From: Aquabacterium sp.
GTDB lineage: Bacteria > Pseudomonadota > Gammaproteobacteria > Burkholderiales > Burkholderiaceae_C
Assembly (NCBI RefSeq): GCF_029946005.1
Contig: NZ_JAQSDR010000037.1
Coordinates: 62,001 to 126,000 of the forward strand
Direction of reading: 5' to 3'
DNA length: 64,000 nucleotides
Positions 43,552-51,669 of this stretch are shown here, in pieces. Position numbers and translations under genes: made by a program. Every line of letters starts with the position of its first letter. Position 1 is the stretch's first letter. The notes beneath the pieces were generated by a model. That model made no database searches. It was not told where the DNA came from and was given only the letters and a program-made list of their open reading frames with translations.

Positions 43552-44550
43552 TCAGTCCAAATTGGGCGCGGTCAGGGGATGTTGACCTGTCATGGCATTT
43601 TTAAGCAGGCGCATGACCAAGCGCTTTGGGTTATCGTCCCAAGGCGAAAATCGCGGCAATTGGTAGCGGTCGCAGGATTTCGTGGCGACACCCCAGGCGG
43701 TTGATACGGCAGAGTGGTATCCCAGCTCCCGGACAAGCTTTACGTGCTCAGGGCCGTAGTCACGAACGGGGCGGCCATTGGGGTAGGCAAAAATCAGGGG
43801 CTCCTGGCCAATCACGTCGCCCAGCAGGCGCCGATTTTGGGCGATGTCTTGCCGCGCGCTGTCCAGGTCAATTCGATTCAGGATCGGGTGTGTGTGGGTG
43901 TGGCCACCAACGGTCATCCCCTGCGCCGCGAGGTGGCGAATTTCCTCGTCGGTCATCATGAGGCGCGGACGCAGTTTGCCAGGTGCCGCGGTTTCCCACA
44001 CGCGCAGACAGGCTTGTTCTCTTTCCTGAAACGGTAGATATTTGACGGCGCTCAATATTTTCTCGGCGCAGCCTCGCCTGGAGGTCATGTCTTGCACGGG
44101 AAGTTGACCCAATCCGAGCCAATTCAACTCAAGTGCCGAGGATTGGCAGGCCCTCAGTGCTTCAATGATGATGTCATTGAACATGAGTCCGTCATTGATG
44201 TAGCCGCTGCAGATGAAAAAGGTGGCCTTCAATCCATGGCGCTGCAGTATTGGCAGGGCAATGGTGTAGTTGTCTTGGTAGCCATCGTCAAAAGTGATGC
44301 TGAGCGCACGAGCGGGCAGGGTGTCGCGCTCCAGGCGTTCAAGTGCTTCTGGCAGAGGCAGTACATTGAAACACTCGGCCAAAACCGCCATGTGCCTGGC
44401 AAATTTTCGAGCATCAACCTGGTCGCTGGACAGCAATGGGTCGATGTCCGGAGGCACGCGGTGGTAGGTCAGGATGGTGAGATTGCCATTGCTTCCTCCC
44501 GGCGACACAAGTCTTCCTGCAGCGCGGAACAATGGCGTGACAGCGGTCAT
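43552..44550 (-). CDS. Polysaccharide deacetylase (NodB domain)
   Basis: This 332-residue protein has the CE4 motifs ITFDDGYQDNYTIALPIL (catalytic base and metal-binding aspartate) and MTVGGHTHTHPILNRID (the H-x3-H pair). ATFFICSGYI and FAYPNGRPVRDYG complete the barrel. No signal peptide is evident; the first 20 residues are neutral, so it may act in the cytoplasm or be released without a cleaved leader. It would remove acetyl groups from N-acetylated sugars of the exopolysaccharide or of a lipid-linked intermediate. It lies 82 bases downstream of the ATPase-epimerase gene in the same orientation. Confidence 0.88.
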   Translation of the reverse strand: MTAVTPLFRAAGRLVSPGGSNGNLTILTYHRVPPDIDPLLSSDQVDARKFARHMAVLAECFNVLPLPEALERLERDTLPARALSITFDDGYQDNYTIALPILQRHGLKATFFICSGYINDGLMFNDIIIEALRACQSSALELNWLGLGQLPVQDMTSRRGCAEKILSAVKYLPFQEREQACLRVWETAAPGKLRPRLMMTDEEIRHLAAQGMTVGGHTHTHPILNRIDLDSARQDIAQNRRLLGDVIGQEPLIFAYPNGRPVRDYGPEHVKLVRELGYHSAVSTAWGVATKSCDRYQLPRFSPWDDNPKRLVMRLLKNAMTGQHPLTAPNLD

Positions 44551-44632
44551 TTCCTGGAGATCCTTCGCTCAGTGGCGGTGCCTGCCATTGACAGTTGCAT
44601 TCATCATATCGATACGTACACCTAAAGTGGTA

Positions 44633-46792
44633 TTAGAACCCGGCTTGTTGTTCAAGTGGCAAAGGTGTTGTCTCGTCTGTTCGATCCAAATTGCAAATAC
44701 CCTTGGTCTTGATCCAGGTCAACAGGTGTTCGGCCATTCTGGTGGAAGTCTGCCCATCCCAAAACTTGGGCAGCCGTCCCTTCTTTCCTCCCCCACGCAA
44801 GATTTCAGCCACCGCTCGGCTGATCACGCTGCTGTTGTGACCCACTGCGATGTTGGTGCCCTGTTCGACCGTAATGCGCCGCTCCGTGAAGTTGTGCAGC
44901 GTCAGGCAGGGAATGCCCAGGATGGTGGCTTCTTCCTGAACCGTGGATGAATTGGTCAGGATGCAGGCCGAATGGCCCAGCAAGCCAATCATCTTATGGT
45001 ATGGGATCAGGGGCAGCGCCATGATGTGCCCTTCGTGGGCGATTTGCAGCAAACCCAGGTGGTCCAAGCAAGCGCGCGTGCTGTCGTGCATTGGCCAGAT
45101 CAACGGGATGTCCTTGCTGACCATGCGCAAGATGCCCACCAGGCTGGCCAACTCTTCCGGGTTGGTGACTTTGTCCAGTTGCTGGAGGTAGACCACCCCC
45201 ACGCCACTTTTGCTTTTCAGGATGTCGGTGGGCTGATTGAGCTGACGCAGGGTGTACTTGGGTTGGGATGCTTGCGGCAGCATGGCGCGGATGGCGTCCA
45301 TCAGCAGGTTGCCCACGAACACCACGCGGTCAGCCGGGATGCCTTCTCTGGCCAGGTTGTCGTGCGCCACCCACTCCGAGGTGAACAGCAACTCGCCCAT
45401 GTGATCGCACATCATCCCGTTGACTTCTTGGGGACGAGAGCGGTCGAAGCTTCGCAGTCCGGCTTCCAGGTGGATGATGGGGATCCCATGCCGCTGCGCG
45501 GCCAGACTGCCTGCCAGCGCCGTGTCGTCTCCGGCCTGAACGATGATCGCCGCTGGACGATGTTGCTCGAACAACTGATCGAGTTGTTGCAAGGTGGCCG
45601 CCAGGTGGGTCAGGCCATTGCCCGCCGGGAGGCGCAACCGGTAGTCCGGGTTGCGCAATCCCAGGTGTTCCGACCAGTCTTGAGTCAACTCGAAGTGGCC
45701 TGGCGTGTCGATGTGCAAGAGCCTTGCGGGCGGCAAGTCAGCGCGGCAACTCAATGCTTTGAGCAAAGGTGATGCACGCAGGCAACCCGTGCGCGAGCCC
45801 GTGAGGCACAGCAGAAACGGCGTGTTCGGCTTGGCCTCGGGGTTGATGGAGGGTGCCACCCAACTTTGACTGGGAACTGGTCCGTCCAGCCCCTGGGTCA
45901 GCGTTGGAATGGCTGATTCCTTCAACGCAAGGCTGGTGTTGGCCGAGGCGGACGCGCCGGTGTTGCTGAGCACAGGCTCACCAATTTCTGAGCGTATTTC
46001 CTGGGCGATTCGAGACACACTGGCGGCCGAGATGTCGTGTTCGCCTGCCAGAAATGCAGCGAGCAGCACCCGGTTGCACAGTAAGTTGATGCGTCGGGGA
46101 ATGCCCGAGGTCCATTCATAGAACTCGTCAAAGGCTTCGGCGCTGATTTGCGGATTGTCGGTCCAGCCGACTTTGTGCAAACGATGCTCAATGTAGCGGC
46201 GCGTCTCGTCACGGTCCATGGGACCAAGGTGGTAAGACGCGATCACCCGTTGCCGCAGTTGCTCCAGCGAGCGTGACAGCAACATGGTGCGCAACTCAGG
46301 CTGCCCGATCAGAAAGCTTTGCAGCAGAGCCTGGTTGCCAAACTGGAAGTTCGACAGCATGCGCAGTTCTTCAATCGCATCTCGGCTGAGGTTTTGGGCT
46401 TCGTCCACAATCAGCACTGCCCGCTTCTGCTGTGTCGCCAGCAGCGTCAGGTAGGCCTCCAGTGTGGAGATCAGATCGGCTTTGGTGTTGCCTTTGCACG
46501 GGATGCCAAAAGCGGCGATCGATGCTCTCAACAGATCACCGGCCTCCAGTTGGGTACTCACCAGCTGGGCCGCCACGACCTTTTCGGTGTCGATGTCGTT
46601 GAGCAGGGTGCGTACCAGGGTGGTCTTGCCGGCGCCGATGTCGCCCGTGATGACGATGAAACCTTCGGCTTGGTACAGGCCAAATTTCAGATAGGACAGC
46701 GCGCTGCTGTGACCTTTGCTGTCGAAGTAAAAGCTGGGATCCGGGTTGAGCAGGAACGGCGCGCCGGTGAATCCGAAGTGTTTTTCGTACAT
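44633..46792 (-). CDS. XrtA-locus AAA ATPase fused to a UDP-GlcNAc 2-epimerase-like domain
   Basis: Residues ~1-270 form an ExeA-like AAA ATPase of the kind seen in exosortase-A exopolysaccharide loci. It has MYEKHFGFTGAPFLLNPDPS, Walker A GDIGAGKTTLVRTLL (~48-62), Walker B AVLIVDEAQNLS and the sensor stretch IGQPELRTML. After a ~60-residue linker, residues ~335-690 are homologous to UDP-N-acetylglucosamine 2-epimerase, with IHLEAGLRSFDRSRPQEVN (~446) and ILTNSSTVQEEATILGIPCL. The reading frame is continuous with no sign of a frameshift. The epimerase half may supply ManNAc-type sugars, although key residues need checking. The usual arrangement has these as separate proteins. Confidence 0.85.
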   Translation of the reverse strand: MYEKHFGFTGAPFLLNPDPSFYFDSKGHSSALSYLKFGLYQAEGFIVITGDIGAGKTTLVRTLLNDIDTEKVVAAQLVSTQLEAGDLLRASIAAFGIPCKGNTKADLISTLEAYLTLLATQQKRAVLIVDEAQNLSRDAIEELRMLSNFQFGNQALLQSFLIGQPELRTMLLSRSLEQLRQRVIASYHLGPMDRDETRRYIEHRLHKVGWTDNPQISAEAFDEFYEWTSGIPRRINLLCNRVLLAAFLAGEHDISAASVSRIAQEIRSEIGEPVLSNTGASASANTSLALKESAIPTLTQGLDGPVPSQSWVAPSINPEAKPNTPFLLCLTGSRTGCLRASPLLKALSCRADLPPARLLHIDTPGHFELTQDWSEHLGLRNPDYRLRLPAGNGLTHLAATLQQLDQLFEQHRPAAIIVQAGDDTALAGSLAAQRHGIPIIHLEAGLRSFDRSRPQEVNGMMCDHMGELLFTSEWVAHDNLAREGIPADRVVFVGNLLMDAIRAMLPQASQPKYTLRQLNQPTDILKSKSGVGVVYLQQLDKVTNPEELASLVGILRMVSKDIPLIWPMHDSTRACLDHLGLLQIAHEGHIMALPLIPYHKMIGLLGHSACILTNSSTVQEEATILGIPCLTLHNFTERRITVEQGTNIAVGHNSSVISRAVAEILRGGGKKGRLPKFWDGQTSTRMAEHLLTWIKTKGICNLDRTDETTPLPLEQQAGF

Positions 46793-46801
46793 GGGTTGGC
46801 T

Positions 46802-48319
46802 TTAATAGCGGTAACCCAGGCCGACGTACATGGCTGATTCGTCGTTGGTGTTGATGTTCAACTGAGTGCCGCTGCTGGTTTGGTGGCGCAAACCAAATGT
46901 CGCTGTGGCTTGAGGAGACAAGCGCGTGCTGATATCGCTGTTCCAGGTAAGGCTGCGGAGACGGCCGATACTGTTGGGGTTGACGTTCGAGGTCAGGGTA
47001 GATTGCCCCCAGCGAACTCCTGCATTCAGGGAGGTGATCGGAGTCAGCCGACGGTTGAAGTTGAAGTCGACGTAGCGTTCCAGGCTTTGATCACCGATCG
47101 GAGGCAGGTTGTTCAGGGCCAGTGCTTTGGTCTTGTTCATGCCTCCGGCCAAGCTGACGGTATTTCGCCGACCCATCAGCACCAGTCGGCCTTGAAGTGT
47201 CTGCCGTAGTGTAGGGGTCAAGGAATAAGGATCCAGCAGCGCAGACATCTGGTCATTCAATCCGCGCTGGGCGATGGTCTTGTCGACCAGCTCCGAACGG
47301 CTTCGTTCGTCCGGATTGTTGGTGGTGAACATTCGGTCCAGCAGTCCCCGCAAGGTTTGATTGCCGGGGTTGCTCAGGGAGGAGGCATAGGTGCTAGCCT
47401 CTCGCTCCGAGAAGATATTCCAAGCGAAGAAGGGGGTGCGGTGGTTCCAATCGACCTTCCAGCCGGTGCCGAAGACGCGGCGCTCCAGTCGGGATTCCAG
47501 GGTTGCGCGTTCATTGGGCCTCCAAGCCAGCGTGATTCCGCGGATGGTTCCGCTTTGCTGGTCTTGCGTGCCCGGCTGACCTGGCCGAGGCGCGTGGATG
47601 GAATCGCGCCCCAGAGTCAGCCCCGGGTAAAGGCCCTCTGTCAGGGCATAGCTCGCGCCCGCTCGCACGGTGTTTTCCCGCAAGGCCGATGCCCGCAGGC
47701 CCGTCCATTCAAGCGACGTGCCCACCGGCACGGGTCGGCGCTCTAACCGAACGGCATGCCGCGTGAATTGAAGATCTTCTCTTGGCGAGCCAGCACTCGA
47801 GGTGTTTCGGCTGGATTGGACGAAGGATCGCTCAAGTTGGGCGTTGAGCTGAATGTCGGCGTCAAACGAATGGCGAATGTAAGGGATGAACCGCGTGAGG
47901 GTTGTGGTGTAGCCATCGGTTGCGCCTGCCACAGTGCTTTGGCGGGTCAGCACCGTGGCCGGTGTCTGGCTGGCTTGGACCGAGGCATTGAGGCCTCCCC
48001 ATTGGTCCACGAGCACGGATTCAAGTGCCAGCTCGCCCTCAGGCAAGGTCTGATCGGGCTGGCTGTTACGCACATAGTGAATGTTGTTAACCCGGAGCCT
48101 GCCATCAACGCGAGAGCGGGCGCCCTCGTAGGAGCCACTCAACTCGGGTGAAGTGCTGATCACCAAGTCTTTTCTGGACGAATCACCTGCTGTTTGGGCA
48201 TTGGTGGTCGCGGTGGCCGTGACGTTGATGCCAGGTTTAAGGTCCAGCTTCTGGCCTTGGGCATGAGGCAACCATGCGCACAGCATCAAGGCCAGGATGG
48301 AGCCAGACTCACGGCGCAT
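46802..48319 (-). CDS. Outer-membrane beta-barrel protein of the exopolysaccharide locus (XrtA-associated type)
   Basis: This ~505-residue protein has a signal peptide (SILALMLCAWLPHAQGQ) followed by alternating beta-strand-like sequence rich in Arg, Thr and Ser. It ends in GLGYRY, an aromatic C-terminus typical of outer-membrane barrels. Repeated strand patterns such as LERYVDFNFNRRLTPITSLN recur. Such barrel proteins accompany the tyrosine kinase and ATPase in exosortase-A loci; the role (secretion or anchoring of the polymer) is not established. The start is set at ATG 48319, inside the last codons of the kinase gene. ATG 48328 and GTG 48334 are alternatives. Confidence 0.75.
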   Translation of the reverse strand: MRRESGSILALMLCAWLPHAQGQKLDLKPGINVTATATTNAQTAGDSSRKDLVISTSPELSGSYEGARSRVDGRLRVNNIHYVRNSQPDQTLPEGELALESVLVDQWGGLNASVQASQTPATVLTRQSTVAGATDGYTTTLTRFIPYIRHSFDADIQLNAQLERSFVQSSRNTSSAGSPREDLQFTRHAVRLERRPVPVGTSLEWTGLRASALRENTVRAGASYALTEGLYPGLTLGRDSIHAPRPGQPGTQDQQSGTIRGITLAWRPNERATLESRLERRVFGTGWKVDWNHRTPFFAWNIFSEREASTYASSLSNPGNQTLRGLLDRMFTTNNPDERSRSELVDKTIAQRGLNDQMSALLDPYSLTPTLRQTLQGRLVLMGRRNTVSLAGGMNKTKALALNNLPPIGDQSLERYVDFNFNRRLTPITSLNAGVRWGQSTLTSNVNPNSIGRLRSLTWNSDISTRLSPQATATFGLRHQTSSGTQLNINTNDESAMYVGLGYRY

Positions 48320-49241
48320 AGTAGCCATATGCACGGTTGCCTTTAGGGCCGGTGTACTTGTTCAACATGGACATGACCACGGGGCATTCTTCCACGGTGG
48401 CGAAGGCTTGTTTGACGGTGTTGAGCGCGGTCTTGCCTGCTTCAACCACCATCAGCACTTGGCCCATGGAGGTGGCCAGCACACGTGATTCGGTGCTGGG
48501 CAACAGTGGTGGCGTGTCAAAGATGATGACCCGGTCTGGATAAGTGGTGGCCAGTTCTTCCAGCAATTTGTCCATCGCTGCGCTGGCCAGTAACTCAGTC
48601 GACCTGGAGCTTGAAGTTCCTGCTGGCAGTAGCGTCAGCTTGGGAATGTTGGTCTTGAGCAGAACCTCGGACAGGTCGGTTTCAGGGTGTATCAGCATGT
48701 CCAGCAATCCCTTGGAGGCTGAAACACCCATGCGTTCCAGGGCGGATGGGCGCACCACGTCCGCCTCCACCAGCAGCACGGTGTGGTCAAGTTCCATGGC
48801 AATGCTGACGGCCAGATTGATCGCTGTTTGTGTTTTGCCTTCCCCTGGCAAGGCACTGGTCACCATGATGATGTTCGCCCGCTTGGGGCGCGACGCCGTC
48901 TGGCCCCGCACGTTTTCCAGCAGCGGCCTCTTGATGATGCGGAATTCTTCTTCCAGTTGCGAGCGTGGATGACCCGGCACCAGCAGGCCGCAGCGGGTCA
49001 TTTTCATCAAATCCAGCTCGATCATGCGCGACCTGCGCTCATCACCAGACGCTGTCACGTCAGCCTTGTGAGAGACAGGGCGGGGTGACGCAGAGGCTAT
49101 TGAAACCGGTGGAGCCTTGTCGACCTTGGTTTCCGCCACGGTTGGCGCCGCCACTTGAACTTGAGGCGAAGCCTGGCCCACATCCACGCCAGCGCGGCGC
49201 AACTCTTCCAGTCGTTTGGCTGCTTGTTCAATGGTGTTCAT
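48309..49241 (-). CDS. BY-type tyrosine autokinase of the exopolysaccharide locus
   Basis: Bacterial tyrosine kinases of this kind pair with a Wzz-like protein to control polymer length. The P-loop is SALPGEGKTQTAINLA (~126-141), followed by the Walker A' region VLLVEADVVRPSALE and Walker B VIIFDTPPLLPSTES (~237). The C-terminus (NRAYGYYAP) has the tyrosine cluster that is autophosphorylated. Walker A' reads EADVVRP rather than the common DADLRRP, a mild variation. The ATG at 49241 is eight bases after the chain-length gene's stop; the frame runs upstream to 49391 but that part is the other gene in another frame. It is 310 residues, and a cytoplasmic protein. Confidence 0.88.
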   Translation of the reverse strand: MNTIEQAAKRLEELRRAGVDVGQASPQVQVAAPTVAETKVDKAPPVSIASASPRPVSHKADVTASGDERRSRMIELDLMKMTRCGLLVPGHPRSQLEEEFRIIKRPLLENVRGQTASRPKRANIIMVTSALPGEGKTQTAINLAVSIAMELDHTVLLVEADVVRPSALERMGVSASKGLLDMLIHPETDLSEVLLKTNIPKLTLLPAGTSSSRSTELLASAAMDKLLEELATTYPDRVIIFDTPPLLPSTESRVLATSMGQVLMVVEAGKTALNTVKQAFATVEECPVVMSMLNKYTGPKGNRAYGYYAP

Positions 49242-49248
49242 GGTCGTA

Positions 49249-50808
49249 TCAAGGCAGAAGTTGACGAGCCACGACCACGAGCCATGCCGCATGCAAGACA
49301 AAGAAGATGCCGACGTTCCAGTTGAACAAGCGATTACTCCGCTGCATGGCTTCGCTGATCGCTGGACTGACAACCAGCGAAACACTGCCAAGCACGGGGC
49401 GTCCAGAGATTTCTTTAAGCTGGCGACTGTCTTGCACCGTTGGAAAAAGCTGAGTCAAACCAAAGGCTGTGGCTGCGCCAGCGGCCAGCGCGGCGACGAC
49501 GGCCAACAATGCGATGACCAAGCGACTCGGTTTAACGGGGCTTGGCTTGACCCGGGGGGGCTCGACCACGCGGAAATCTGCCACTTTGGTGGTCTGATCA
49601 ATTTTCTCACCCAAGGAAGCTGATTCACGGCGTCCAACCAATTGCTCGTAGTTTTTGCGCACCACTTCGTAGTCACGGTTCAACTGAGCCAACTCGGCTT
49701 CAACTTGGGGCATTTGTCCGGCGAGTGCACGGGTGCGCGCTAACTGGGCGTTTTGCTCTCCAAGCTGTCCGCGCAAGGAGGCCGCCTTGGCTTCGGCTTC
49801 TGCCAATGCGACGCGGATGCGCTGGAATACTGGGCTGGTGGGGGCTGCGCGCAATCGGGTCCCCCCCTGCGCGCGCAGCCGAGCATCCAGCTCCGCTTTG
49901 CGCTGTTGTTCAAGTTGGCCAATGGTTCGCTTGGCGCTCACCACGTCGGGGTGCTCGTCGGTGTAGCGACGCATTAACTCATCCAGTTGGCGCTTTTGAA
50001 CATCCAGGCGCACTTCGAGGTCTGTGCTTGGCGCGGTGGATGAGCCTCCATTGCCCAACAGCTCTGGCGGAATGGAGGGCTCTTCGGTGGACAATTCTCG
50101 GCGCAGTGCGTCTCGGGCTTGTTCGGCGGCACTGAGTTCCACGCGCAGCCTGCCTGTCTCGTCGGACAGGTTGGACATGCGAGCGAAGTAGTCTTGGTTG
50201 GACGTACCAGTCAAACCAAAATTACGCAGTTTGAAATCCTTGAGCTTGTTTTCAGACTCGCTGAGCTTGCTTTCGTAAGCGCGAATTTGCTCGTCCAAGA
50301 ATTGACGCGCTTGCTCTGAATCCCGCCGCTTGTCGCCAACCCCGGCGCTCATGAACAGTGACACCAACTCCTCCACGAGGCGTTGAGCACGTTGGGGATT
50401 GATGTCCCGGTAGATGATCTCGTACAGGTTGTTGTTGCCGCTGGGGTTGACTTTGATGTCCTTCATCAAGCGATCAATCACTTTTTCCTGATCGCGCTCA
50501 TTCAGGTTGTCCAGCCCAATTCGTGGCGAGCTCATCAGGCGTTCAATATTGGGGCGGCTGATGAGCGTGCGGGCCAGCATGCGCACTTGCTGATCCACAT
50601 CGGGCTGAAACGCCAGGCCGGTCATCAATGGCTTGAGCACGGTTTCTGTGTCAACGTAAATGCGGGCGGACGCTTCGTAGCGATCTCGGATGATCAACAC
50701 GCCCAACATCCCGGCGATCGCGATCAGCCATGCCATGGCTGCGCCGAGCCAGCGCCGCTGCCACATCGCATTCAATATCCCGGCGACTTGTCTAAGAAGG
50801 TCATCCAT
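49249..50808 (-). CDS. Wzz-like chain-length determinant protein (XrtA-locus type)
   Basis: The 519-residue protein has an N-terminal membrane segment (~18-38, AMAWLIAIAGMLGVLIIRDR) and a long helical coiled-coil periplasmic part (~150-390). A C-terminal membrane segment at ~428-450 is preceded by the proline-rich PPRVKPSPVKPSRL. A further hydrophobic stretch ends the protein (FFVLHAAWLVVVARQLL). Wzz/PCP proteins set polymer chain length and interact with the tyrosine kinase encoded just downstream. No cytoplasmic kinase domain is fused. It follows the Wza-like gene by 49 bases. Confidence 0.88.
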   Translation of the reverse strand: MDDLLRQVAGILNAMWQRRWLGAAMAWLIAIAGMLGVLIIRDRYEASARIYVDTETVLKPLMTGLAFQPDVDQQVRMLARTLISRPNIERLMSSPRIGLDNLNERDQEKVIDRLMKDIKVNPSGNNNLYEIIYRDINPQRAQRLVEELVSLFMSAGVGDKRRDSEQARQFLDEQIRAYESKLSESENKLKDFKLRNFGLTGTSNQDYFARMSNLSDETGRLRVELSAAEQARDALRRELSTEEPSIPPELLGNGGSSTAPSTDLEVRLDVQKRQLDELMRRYTDEHPDVVSAKRTIGQLEQQRKAELDARLRAQGGTRLRAAPTSPVFQRIRVALAEAEAKAASLRGQLGEQNAQLARTRALAGQMPQVEAELAQLNRDYEVVRKNYEQLVGRRESASLGEKIDQTTKVADFRVVEPPRVKPSPVKPSRLVIALLAVVAALAAGAATAFGLTQLFPTVQDSRQLKEISGRPVLGSVSLVVSPAISEAMQRSNRLFNWNVGIFFVLHAAWLVVVARQLLP

Positions 50809-50857
50809 GCAAAAAGGGGTTTGACGCCAAGTCAGATGTCAAGGAGTACAAGTCTGC

Positions 50858-51490
50858 TCAGAACCAGCTTTGCGGGACGATGATGATGTCACCGGGTTTG
50901 ATTTCCACGTTGGCAGAAATATCGCCACGTTTGATCAGATCCTTGAGTCGCAGGCTGTACTGTTTGCCCTGCTCTGATCCCCGCACGAGGACTGCACCAT
51001 TGCCATCAGCAAAATCGGTCAGCCCACCGGCCTGGATCATGACGTCAAGCATGGTCATGTTTTGACGGAAGGGCACAGCCTGTGGGCGAGTGGCTTCGCC
51101 AACGATGCGAATCTGCTCAGTGGACACACCTTGAAAATTGCTAACGATGACCGTGACAACCGGCTCGCGGATGAACTTGGCCAGCGCCTTTTCGATGTCC
51201 CGAGACAAATCAGCAGGATTGCGGCCGGCGGCCTCAAGGTTTTCGACCAGGGGAAGCGAGATGCGACCGTCTGGGCGCACCGTGACCGAGGATGACAGGT
51301 CGGGATTGCGCCAAACCACGATGTTGAGCGTGTCGAGCGCGCCAATCTTGTAGAAGTGATCAGACTTGCTGGCCACCGCAGGCGCTGGTGGATAGCTGCT
51401 GAACGATGTGCATGCCGTCCCCGCCAGAACAAGGGCACTCATCAACGCGATGCGACAAAAAGAAGAAATTGCATTGTGACGAAAGACCAT
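50858..51490 (-). CDS. Wza-like polysaccharide export lipoprotein
   Basis: This 210-residue secreted protein begins with a signal peptide ending in LVLAGTAC, a plausible though imperfect lipobox with the modified cysteine near residue 27. The Poly-export (SLBB-type) domain starts at FYKIGALDTLNIVVWRNPDL. RPDGRISLPLVENLEAAGRN and IRIVGEATRPQAVPFRQNMT follow, and the protein ends IKPGDIIIVPQSWF. It would form the outer-membrane exit channel of the exopolysaccharide. It is the first gene of the export operon, 31 bases downstream of the sigma-54-type promoter. Confidence 0.9.
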   Translation of the reverse strand: MVFRHNAISSFCRIALMSALVLAGTACTSFSSYPPAPAVASKSDHFYKIGALDTLNIVVWRNPDLSSSVTVRPDGRISLPLVENLEAAGRNPADLSRDIEKALAKFIREPVVTVIVSNFQGVSTEQIRIVGEATRPQAVPFRQNMTMLDVMIQAGGLTDFADGNGAVLVRGSEQGKQYSLRLKDLIKRGDISANVEIKPGDIIIVPQSWF

Positions 51491-51520
51491 TGTCGTTACC
51501 CCGGAGAAGTCTGCTGTGGC

Positions 51521-51535
51521 GCAAGCATAGAGCCA
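51521..51535 (-). promoter_or_regulatory. Sigma-54-type promoter for the polysaccharide export operon
   Basis: Read on the minus strand, TGGCTC-TATGC-TTGC spans 51535-51521 and matches the -24/-12 consensus TGGCAC-N5-TTGC with one mismatch and exact GG-N10-GC spacing. The predicted transcript start (about 51510) is 20 bases before the export gene ATG at 51490. Sigma-54 control through an enhancer-binding regulator is known for some exosortase-A exopolysaccharide loci; no such regulator is in the window. Confidence 0.65.
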
Positions 51536-51669
51536 AATTACATTCGGAAACGCAGCAATTGCATCACGATCCTCAGCTTAGGGGGATATGTGTCACGCAG
51601 GCGCGTCAAGTTGGTTTTATCACACCATCGCATGCTGAGCGCCTGTTCCCCCTAAATAAGGTGGTTCGG

